DNA from: Mxb001 sp051007175
Lineage (GTDB): Bacteria; Actinomycetota; Actinomycetes; S36-B12
NCBI GenBank assembly: GCA_051007175.1
Contig: JBPCSL010000112.1
Coordinates: forward strand, 1-5,422
Direction of reading: 5' to 3'
Length of the DNA: 5,422 bases
In this document: positions 1 to 4,098 of the stretch, one piece after another
Numbering within the stretch: position 1 is the first letter of the stretch
How the letters are laid out: every line of letters starts with the position of its first letter
Notes under the pieces: model-generated
Database searches by the model: none
What the model saw: only the letters and a program-made list of their open reading frames with translations
Told to the model about the DNA's origin: nothing
Translations under genes and position numbers: made by a program

Positions 1-88
1 ACTTCTGGGCATTTTCGATGATGGCGTCGACCAGGCTGCCCGAGGTGGGCGGCGGGACGATGGCCTCGACGCTGAACTCCGTCTTCAC
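1..88 (-). CDS. N-terminus of probable AMP-forming long-chain acyl-CoA synthetase (partial)
   Basis: Only 29 codons are present, from a GTG start at 88 to the left edge. The peptide begins MKTEFSVEAIVPPPTSGSL and continues VDAIIENAQK. This 'x-E-F-S-V-x-A-x-V ... L-x-D-x-I-x-x-N-A' opening is what I know from actinobacterial long-chain fatty-acid-CoA ligases (FadD15-type), which make acyl-CoA from fatty acid, ATP and CoA. The catalytic AMP-binding motifs lie outside the window, so the assignment rests on the short N-terminus and on context: in mycobacteria a fadD gene stands divergently beside the two small genes that follow here. The start is supported by a purine-rich Shine-Dalgarno 5 nt upstream. 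That a minus-strand gene starts here is likely; the exact product is less certain. Confidence 0.6.
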   Translation of the reverse strand, partial: MKTEFSVEAIVPPPTSGSLVDAIIENAQK

Positions 89-93
89 GGTCT

Positions 94-100
94 CTCCCCT
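94..100 (-). promoter_or_regulatory. Ribosome binding site of the acyl-CoA synthetase-like gene
   Basis: On the minus strand AGGGGAG stands 5 nt before the GTG at 88. It supports this GTG as the start of the truncated gene. Confidence 0.6.
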
Positions 101-144
101 GCGATCCGGTCTCCCGGTGCCCCGGTGAGACGCTGCTCACATTC

Positions 145-150
145 ACGCTA
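145..150 (-). promoter_or_regulatory. Possible -10 box (TAGCGT) for the acyl-CoA synthetase-like gene
   Basis: TAGCGT on the minus strand fits the actinobacterial TANNNT -10 pattern. Transcription would start near 138 and leave a leader of about 50 nt containing the Shine-Dalgarno at 94-100. I see no good -35 box at 17-18 bp, so this is a motif match only. Confidence 0.3.
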
Positions 151-170
151 GGGGATGGGGAGGGAGAGGG
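151..170 (+). other. Potential intramolecular G-quadruplex motif
   Basis: The plus strand reads G4-AT-G4-A-G3-AGA-G3: four tracts of at least three G separated by loops of 2, 1 and 3 nt. This meets the standard G3+N1-7 quadruplex pattern with very short loops. It lies in the divergent intergenic region, directly upstream of the -10-like box at 184 and where a -35 element would be expected, and is non-coding in both directions. The motif is directly visible; any folding or regulatory role is inference. Confidence 0.5.
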
Positions 171-183
171 CCACCTGAACCCC

Positions 184-195
184 TATCCTCGCGCT
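184..195 (+). promoter_or_regulatory. -10 box TATCCT positioned for a leaderless transcript
   Basis: TATCCT (184-189) fits TANNNT and is followed by exactly 6 nt before the ATG at 196, so transcription would begin at or next to the start codon. There is no Shine-Dalgarno at usable distance; the G-rich run at 151-170 ends about 25 nt upstream. No recognisable -35 box is present, which is common for actinobacterial leaderless promoters. Confidence 0.5.
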
Positions 196-630
196 ATGTC
201 GGGCGTGGACCTCGTGGACGAGACCTACATCGTCGTGGAGCGGACTCGGCTGGCCTCGGTGGTGGCCGAGCCGGCCCGCTGGCGCTCCTGGTGGCCGGGG
301 CTTGAGCTGGCGATCTTCATGGACCGGGGTCTTGACGGGATCCGCTGGTCGGTGGCCGGAGACCTCGTGGGCTCCTGCGAGCTGTGGCTCGAGAGTCACG
401 GAGATGGGGTGCTCGTCCATTACTACCTGCGCGCGGAGCCCACGGTGCCGGGCTCGCGCACTCAGCCGCGCACCCTGCCGGAGTCCGCGCGCGGGCGCCG
501 CGAGATCGATCGACTGCGGCGCCGTCATGCGGTCGCCTGGAAGCGCTCGGTGTGGGCGCTCAAGGACGAGATGGAGGGCGATCGCCGACCCGGCGAAGCG
601 CTCGTCTTGGGCGCCAGCCTCCACGGATAG
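196..630 (+). CDS. SRPBCC-like hypothetical protein (Rv2186c-type)
   Basis: A 144-residue soluble protein without signal peptide or membrane segment. It opens with VDETYIVV, then an Arg/Trp-rich stretch (residues 28-35, ARWRSWWP), a probable beta strand GIRWSVAG (48-55), ELWLE (62-66) and GVLVHYYLRAEP (71-82), and ends in a basic helical segment (98-128, many Arg). This strand-rich middle with a long C-terminal helix resembles the START/SRPBCC fold, a hydrophobic-cavity fold used to bind lipids or aromatics, and recalls the small protein encoded next to TB16.3 in mycobacteria (Rv2186c). That comparison is from memory. The stop TAG lies 9 bp before the next SRPBCC gene and is part of that gene's apparent -10 box. 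No catalytic residues can be named; function is unknown, with lipid binding or transfer inferred from neighbours. Confidence 0.8.
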   Translation: MSGVDLVDETYIVVERTRLASVVAEPARWRSWWPGLELAIFMDRGLDGIRWSVAGDLVGSCELWLESHGDGVLVHYYLRAEPTVPGSRTQPRTLPESARGRREIDRLRRRHAVAWKRSVWALKDEMEGDRRPGEALVLGASLHG

Positions 631-639
631 TCTGCCCCC
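628..639 (+). promoter_or_regulatory. -10 box TAGTCT built on the upstream stop codon; leaderless promoter candidate
   Basis: TAGTCT (628-633) starts with the TAG stop of the preceding gene, matches TANNNT, and is followed by 6 nt to the ATG at 640. The region directly upstream of that ATG (GCCCCC) has no Shine-Dalgarno, so the downstream gene may be started by a leaderless transcript as well as by read-through. A weak -35-like TTGGGC is at 607-612, with a short 15-bp spacer. Confidence 0.45.
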
Positions 640-1077
640 ATGGCTGATCAGACCGAGTCGTCGATGCAGATCGACGCCCCCGCCTCGCTGATCATGGACG
701 TCATCGCCGACCTGCCCGACTACCCGTCCTGGAGTGACGGCATCACCCAGGTCACCGTGCTCGAGGTCCAGGACGGCCGTCCCCTGCGGGCACGCTTCCA
801 CCTGGAGTCCGGGCCCATCCGCGACACCTACGAGCTGCTCTACGACTGGGAGGGGGACCGCAGGGTCTCCTGGAAGCTGACATCGGGCGACATGCTCAAG
901 GCCATGGACGGCACCTATCTGCTCGAGCAGGAGGGTGCGGTGACCACCGTCCACTACCGCCTGGCCGTGGACGTGAAGATCCCCATGATCGGCATGATCA
1001 AGCGCAAGGCCGAGAAGGTCATCGTTGACACGGCCCTCAAGGGCCTCAAGAAGCGGGTGGCACAGGTCTCGGGCTAG
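640..1077 (+). CDS. SRPBCC family protein (polyketide cyclase / TB16.3-like, START superfamily)
   Basis: A 145-residue cytosolic protein. Members of this actinobacterial family (as I recall, M. tuberculosis TB16.3/Rv2185c, about 144 aa) adopt the helix-grip START fold, a beta sheet wrapped round a long C-terminal helix that forms a hydrophobic ligand cavity. Visible marks: N-terminal strand ESSMQIDAPA (6-15), helix with MDVIADLPDYPSW (19-31), central strands including RDTYELLYDW (61-70) and VSWKL (76-80), GTYLLE (91-96), then the family signature PMIGM (115-119) with KRKAE (121-125), leading into the C-terminal helix. The length matches the family, so the gene is complete. It follows the related gene by 9 bp and ends in a CTAG shared with the convergent gene's stop. 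Annotated relatives are called cyclase/dehydrase, but no enzyme activity should be assumed; lipid or polyketide binding or transfer is the reasonable inference. Confidence 0.9.
   Translation: MADQTESSMQIDAPASLIMDVIADLPDYPSWSDGITQVTVLEVQDGRPLRARFHLESGPIRDTYELLYDWEGDRRVSWKLTSGDMLKAMDGTYLLEQEGAVTTVHYRLAVDVKIPMIGMIKRKAEKVIVDTALKGLKKRVAQVSG
1032..1045 (-). terminator. Small hairpin past the membrane-protein gene stop (candidate terminator)
   Basis: The minus-strand RNA reads GGCCC-UUGA-GGGCC, a 5-bp all-GC stem with a four-base loop, about 30 nt downstream of the minus-strand stop at 1074. There is no U-tract, and it lies inside the SRPBCC coding sequence (Ala-Leu-Lys-Gly-Leu). It could equally be chance. 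Confidence 0.2.
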
Positions 1078-1784
1078 ACGACCGCGCCGTTGTCGTCGTC
1101 ATCGCGACGGCGGTCGCCGGACCGGATGATCAGCGTGACGAATCCGGCGGTGAAGGCGGCGAAGCCGACGCCGGCCAGCCAGGTGCCCGCGCCCGTGAGG
1201 TACGCCGCAATGACGACCACCGGACCGCCGATGGCGCCGCCCCACGCGAAGCCGTCGAAGCGATCGCGCGGCTTGGGCAGCGGGGGAGGCGTCGGGGGGA
1301 CGAAGCGGTCCTCGTCGGGATCCTCGGCCACGGCATAGTCGCGCGGCCCCGACTCGGCGGGTGGGCTCGTGTGCTGTCGCACGAGGCGTGCGGACAGGCC
1401 CGATCCCGGCTCGCGGTCGGGGGCGTCGGACTCGAAGCCCGCCACGATCTGCTCCCAGGCCTGGTCGATCTCCGCGGTGGAGGCGCGCGCCATGTCGGCG
1501 GCGTCCATCCGCGCCGCTGCATCGGCCTGGAAGTCCGCGCGTAGGGCTGGCAGTCGCTGCTCGACCGCGGCACGGGCCTCGGCCAGCCGCACCCGCTCGA
1601 CGTAGACGCGGGTGGTGGGCCGGTCGGGGGCGCGCACCTCGCGGTAGGGACCGGTCTCCCCCTGGAGCGGCTCGGCGTACGAGGGGATGGCGGCGCTGCT
1701 CAGGATCTCCAGCACGTGGTCGGCCAGGGGAGGGTCGACGTCGACCAACTTGGCGTAGGACGCCGCCGGCAGGCCCTCAGACAT
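1074..1784 (-). CDS. Two-TM membrane protein, actinobacterial 'DUF308-type' hypothetical
   Basis: A 236-residue protein of three parts. Residues 8-75 are a compact domain (ASYAKLVDVDP, VLEILSSAAIPSYAEP, TTRVYVERVRLAEAR) resembling the DUF2007-like 'signal-transducing' fold. Residues 76-155 are acidic and helical. The C-terminus has the proline-rich FVPPTPPPLP (161-170) before two hydrophobic segments (about 178-197 and 202-221) and a charged tail ending RRRDDDDNGAVV. I recall this Pro-rich/two-TM/xGAVV ending from a conserved actinobacterial family usually labelled hypothetical or DUF308. With no signal peptide, the large N-terminal part is probably cytoplasmic. It follows the alpha/beta-hydrolase by 9 bp, suggesting an operon, but lacks a Shine-Dalgarno and has a TAGCCT box 6 nt before ATG. 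Its stop overlaps that of the convergent SRPBCC gene. Biochemical function is unknown. Confidence 0.88.
   Translation of the reverse strand: MSEGLPAASYAKLVDVDPPLADHVLEILSSAAIPSYAEPLQGETGPYREVRAPDRPTTRVYVERVRLAEARAAVEQRLPALRADFQADAAARMDAADMARASTAEIDQAWEQIVAGFESDAPDREPGSGLSARLVRQHTSPPAESGPRDYAVAEDPDEDRFVPPTPPPLPKPRDRFDGFAWGGAIGGPVVVIAAYLTGAGTWLAGVGFAAFTAGFVTLIIRSGDRRRDDDDNGAVV
1079..1116 (+). terminator. Hairpin just after the SRPBCC gene stop (candidate U-less terminator)
   Basis: CGACCG (1079-1084), a 2-nt bulge, then CCGT (1087-1090) pairs with ACGG (1107-1110) and CGGTCG (1111-1116): ten base pairs, loop of 16 nt. It begins 2 nt after the plus-strand stop and lies in the last codons of the convergent membrane-protein gene. 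No U-tract follows, as in many actinobacterial intrinsic terminators. GC-rich sequence yields such stems by chance, hence low confidence. Confidence 0.3.
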
Positions 1785-1796
1785 GGGACCAGGCTA
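1785..1796 (-). promoter_or_regulatory. -10 box TAGCCT built on the hydrolase stop codon; leaderless promoter candidate
   Basis: On the minus strand TAGCCT (1796-1791) begins with the TAG stop of the hydrolase, fits TANNNT, and is followed by GGTCCC (6 nt) and the ATG at 1784. No purine-rich Shine-Dalgarno precedes this ATG. The arrangement is the same as at 628-640. Confidence 0.45.
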
Positions 1797-2537
1797 CGAA
1801 AGCCGGTTCACGAACTCGATGCTGCCCGCGATGATCGTCTCGGCGTCGTTGTCCAGGGTCGCCACGTGGTAGGAGTCCTTGAGGACCACCTCGGTCTTGT
1901 CAGCGCTCGACACGTGATCGAGGATGTGGCGCGCATTGGACGCCTCGACCACGTGATCCTCTTCGCTGCGGAAGAGCAGCAGGGGATTGCGCACCTTGGG
2001 TAGGTCCTGCTTGGTGAGCTTCCACAGCGCCGTGAGGGAGTGCGCGGCCTTGAGCGGGATCTTGTCGTAGGCGCCCTCGTCCTGGCCCGGCTTCTTGATG
2101 TCGTTGGAGATGCCGGGGAAGGCCGGGACGACGAGCTGCAGGACGGGCAGCAGGAAGCGGTCGGGGCGCTCGGAGTGCACGGCAGGGTTCACCAGCACGA
2201 GGCCGCGTATGCCATCGCCGTACTGCTCGGCAAGCCGCAGGGTAAGCGAGCCGCCCATCGACAGGCCGAAGACGAAGACACGCTCGCAGGCCTTGCTGAG
2301 CTCGAGGTAGGACCGGTCGGCCTCGGCGTACCAGTCCTCCCAGCGCGTGAGGTTCATGTCCTGCCAGCGGGTGCCGTGGCCGGGCAGTCGGGGGACGCGC
2401 ACCGTGTGGCCCTCGGCGGCCATGCGCTCACCCCAGGGCCTCATGGACTTGGGCGAACCGGTGAATCCGTGGATGAGAAGGATCCCGGTGGCGCCACCGT
2501 CGGCGGCAAAGGGATCGGCTCCGGCGAACAGCGGCAT
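1794..2537 (-). CDS. Alpha/beta-hydrolase, carboxylesterase / monoacylglycerol lipase type
   Basis: A 247-residue serine hydrolase, close to the length of Est30-type carboxylesterases and bacterial monoacylglycerol lipases, which hydrolyse short- to medium-chain esters or monoacylglycerols. Visible marks: oxyanion-hole loop HGFTGSP (23-29), cap-proximal RLPGHGTRW (50-58), nucleophile elbow G-L-S-M-G-G with Ser93, acidic residue in SEEDHVV (Asp194) and DSYHVATLD with His224, giving a complete Ser-Asp-His triad. There is no signal peptide or lipid box, so it is cytosolic. The ATG at 2537 is secured by a near-consensus AAGGAGG 5 nt upstream. It is transcribed divergently from plsC across 50 bp and leads the two-gene unit with the membrane protein. 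Between acyltransferase and acyl-CoA synthetase genes, a role in acyl-ester or lysolipid turnover is a reasonable inference; the substrate cannot be read from the sequence. Confidence 0.92.
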   Translation of the reverse strand: MPLFAGADPFAADGGATGILLIHGFTGSPKSMRPWGERMAAEGHTVRVPRLPGHGTRWQDMNLTRWEDWYAEADRSYLELSKACERVFVFGLSMGGSLTLRLAEQYGDGIRGLVLVNPAVHSERPDRFLLPVLQLVVPAFPGISNDIKKPGQDEGAYDKIPLKAAHSLTALWKLTKQDLPKVRNPLLLFRSEEDHVVEASNARHILDHVSSADKTEVVLKDSYHVATLDNDAETIIAGSIEFVNRLS

Positions 2538-2542
2538 GGAAA

Positions 2543-2549
2543 CCTCCTT
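2543..2549 (-). promoter_or_regulatory. Near-perfect Shine-Dalgarno (AAGGAGG) of the hydrolase gene
   Basis: AAGGAGG on the minus strand lies 5 nt before the ATG at 2537 and fixes the start. It is the only consensus-strength ribosome binding site in the window and contrasts with the leaderless-looking starts around it. Confidence 0.85.
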
Positions 2550-2574
2550 GACCCCCCTGATAGTGCCACACGGC

Positions 2575-2587
2575 TAGGGTGGCCCAC
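2575..2587 (+). promoter_or_regulatory. -10 box TAGGGT positioned for a leaderless plsC transcript
   Basis: TAGGGT (2575-2580) fits TANNNT and is followed by 7 nt to the GTG at 2588. A TTGACC at 2548-2553 looks like a -35 box but is 21 bp from the -10, too far for normal spacing, and is also the complement of part of the hydrolase Shine-Dalgarno. No Shine-Dalgarno precedes the GTG at 2588 or the alternative GTG at 2579, which overlaps this box. Confidence 0.45.
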
Positions 2588-3316
2588 GTGCTCTATTGGG
2601 TGCTGAAGTGGATCGTGGTCGGTCCCTGGCTGCGCGTCATCTTCCGCCCCTGGACCGAGAACATGGAGGTGGTCCCGCAGCAGGGGCCGGCGATCCTGGT
2701 GAGCAACCACCTCTCCTTCTCCGATTCCTTCTTCCTCCCGCTCGTGTGCGACCGCAGGATCACCTTCCTCGCCAAGCAGGAGTACTTCACGGGGAAGGGC
2801 ATCAAGGGCCTCATCAGCAAGGCCTTCTTCACGGGGGTCGGCCAGGTGCCCATCGACCGCAGCAGCGGACGCGCGGCGGAGGCCGCGATCAATACCGGGG
2901 TGCGCGTCGTGGACGAGGGCCATCTCCTGGGCATCTACCCCGAGGGCACGCGCACCGCGGATGGCCGGCTGTATCGGGGGAAGACCGGAGTCGCGCGCAT
3001 GGCGCTGGAGGCGAGGGTGCCCGTTATCCCGGTGGCGATGATCGGCACGTACGAGATCCAGCCGCCGGGGCGCATCCGGCCGCGCATGAAGCGCGTGGGC
3101 ATTCGGTTCGGCGATCCCCTGGACTTCAGTCGCTATGAGGGACTCGAGTCCGACCGATTCATCCTGCGCTCGGTGACCGACGAGATCATGTATGCCCTGA
3201 TGGAGCTTTCCGGGCAGGAGTACGTCGATATGTATGCCTCGCGGGCCAAGCAGATCAAGGCCGAGAAGGCCGCGGAGACAGCCGCAGTCTCAGGCGCCGA
3301 CCCCGACGACGACTAG
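2588..3316 (+). CDS. 1-acyl-sn-glycerol-3-phosphate acyltransferase (PlsC/AGPAT family)
   Basis: A 242-residue membrane-associated acyltransferase. The family transfers an acyl group from acyl-CoA or acyl-ACP to lysophosphatidic acid, giving phosphatidic acid for phospholipid and triacylglycerol synthesis. All hallmark motifs are visible: motif I N-H-x4-D (His41, Asp46), motif II region GQVPIDRSSGR (85-95), motif III YPEGTR (117-122), motif IV VPVIPVAM (144-151). An N-terminal amphipathic stretch (LYWVLKWIVVGPWLR) probably contacts the membrane; the C-terminus is charged and Ala/Lys/Asp-rich. A GTG at 2579 would add three residues, but the one at 2588 gives the usual family start (Met-x-Tyr before a W/K-rich helix) and sits 7 nt after a TAGGGT box, so I chose it. 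It is divergent from the hydrolase and convergent with the SDR, sharing a CTAG stop overlap. The family is certain; the acceptor (lysophosphatidate or another lysolipid) is not. Confidence 0.93.
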   Translation: MLYWVLKWIVVGPWLRVIFRPWTENMEVVPQQGPAILVSNHLSFSDSFFLPLVCDRRITFLAKQEYFTGKGIKGLISKAFFTGVGQVPIDRSSGRAAEAAINTGVRVVDEGHLLGIYPEGTRTADGRLYRGKTGVARMALEARVPVIPVAMIGTYEIQPPGRIRPRMKRVGIRFGDPLDFSRYEGLESDRFILRSVTDEIMYALMELSGQEYVDMYASRAKQIKAEKAAETAAVSGADPDDD

Positions 3317-4098
3317 CGGTCGAAGCCCGGGCGCGGCACCGTGCCCATGAGGGTGGTGGCGAAGCCACCATCCACGGCGATGTCCGCACCGGTCACATAG
3401 CGTGCGCGGTCGCTGGCGAGGAAAACCACGACGTCGGCGATGTCCTCGGGCCGGGCCACGCGTCGCAGGGGGACGGCGGCGTCGCGGCGCTCGGCCACGC
3501 CGGGCGCCTGGTAGTAGGCCTCCGTCATCGGCGTGCGGACGAGTCCGGGGCTCACGGTATTGCTGCGCACGCCGGAGGGCCCGAGCTCGTAGGCGAGCTG
3601 CTGCGACATGAGCGTGACGCCGGCCTTGGACGCGCTGTAGGCGCCGCTGCCGGGCTGCGGATGGCGCGACGAGATCGACGCGATGTGCACGAGGGATCCC
3701 CTGCCGCGCTCGACCATGCCGGGCGCGAAGGCGCGCGTGGTGGCGAGGTAGCCGGTGAGGTTGATGTCGAGGAGCAGCTGCCAGTCCGCGGGATCCATGT
3801 CCAGCAGGGTGCCGGGCCTGCCGATGCCCGCGGCGTTCACGAGGATGTCGACGTTGCCGCACTCCTCGGCGGCCCGCTGCACCGAGGAGGGGTCGGTCAC
3901 GTCGCAGGCGCTGGTGCGGATCGTGAGTCCCTCGGCACCGGCGAGGGCGACCGTGGCCGCCAGCGCCTGCTCGTCGCGGTCGAGTGCCGTCACCGCCACG
4001 CCGGCCCGGGAGAGCGCGAGGGCGCAGCCCTGGCCGATGCCGCTGCCGCCGCCGCTCACGGCCGCGCGCCGGCCTGCGAGCCCGAGCCAGTCGCTCAC
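3313..4098 (-). CDS. Classical short-chain dehydrogenase/reductase (SDR), NAD-type
   Basis: A 261-residue Rossmann-fold oxidoreductase that interconverts a hydroxyl and a keto group. Visible marks: cofactor loop SGGGSGIG (15-22; Ser where Thr is usual), Asp40 at the end of strand beta-2, which favours NAD(H) over NADP(H), CDV (65-67), NAAG (88-91), Asn113, catalytic Ser141, Tyr154 and Lys158 in Y-S-A-S-K, SPG (183-185), and the C-terminal YVTGADIAVDGG (234-245). Length and motifs match FabG-like classical SDRs, but such proteins are often named 3-oxoacyl-ACP reductase without grounds. The frame is open 36 codons further upstream inside the monooxygenase gene; I chose the GTG at 4098 because it makes a GTGA overlap with that gene's stop, has GGAG 7 nt upstream, and places the Rossmann motif at the normal distance. 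Translation is probably coupled to the monooxygenase, so the two likely act on successive intermediates. Substrate unknown. Confidence 0.93.
   Translation of the reverse strand: MSDWLGLAGRRAAVSGGGSGIGQGCALALSRAGVAVTALDRDEQALAATVALAGAEGLTIRTSACDVTDPSSVQRAAEECGNVDILVNAAGIGRPGTLLDMDPADWQLLLDINLTGYLATTRAFAPGMVERGRGSLVHIASISSRHPQPGSGAYSASKAGVTLMSQQLAYELGPSGVRSNTVSPGLVRTPMTEAYYQAPGVAERRDAAVPLRRVARPEDIADVVVFLASDRARYVTGADIAVDGGFATTLMGTVPRPGFDR
3329..3346 (+). terminator. Hairpin just after the plsC stop (candidate U-less terminator)
   Basis: GGGCGCG (3329-3335) pairs with CGTGCCC (3340-3346) round the loop GCAC, seven base pairs including one G-U. It begins 12 nt after the plus-strand stop and lies in the last codons of the convergent SDR gene. 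There is no U-tract, and chance pairing in GC-rich sequence cannot be excluded. Confidence 0.3.

Noticed and set aside
148..954. 268-codon open frame on the minus strand, antisense to both SRPBCC genes
   Set aside because: It lies opposite two well-supported genes with recognisable family features. Its protein is rich in Gly/His/Arg/Val without motifs, as expected from the antisense frame of GC-rich codons.
1275..1299. G-rich run as a second G-quadruplex
   Set aside because: Only three separate tracts of three or more G are present, and the run simply reflects proline codons of the PPTPPPLP motif on the other strand.
2548..2580. TTGACC/TAGGGT as a classical sigma-70 promoter pair for plsC
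   Set aside because: The spacer is 21 bp, longer than the workable 16-19 bp, and TTGACC is the complement of the hydrolase ribosome-binding region. Only the TAGGGT box was kept.
3258..3275. GGCC-GAGAA-GGCC inverted repeat near the plsC end as a terminator for the SDR transcript
   Set aside because: The stem is only four base pairs, there is no U-tract, and it lies in repetitive Ala/Glu/Lys codons.
3313..4098. Naming the SDR fabG (3-oxoacyl-ACP reductase)
   Set aside because: Motifs only establish a classical SDR, and Asp40 points to NAD(H), whereas FabG uses NADPH. No fatty-acid-synthesis genes are in the same operon.
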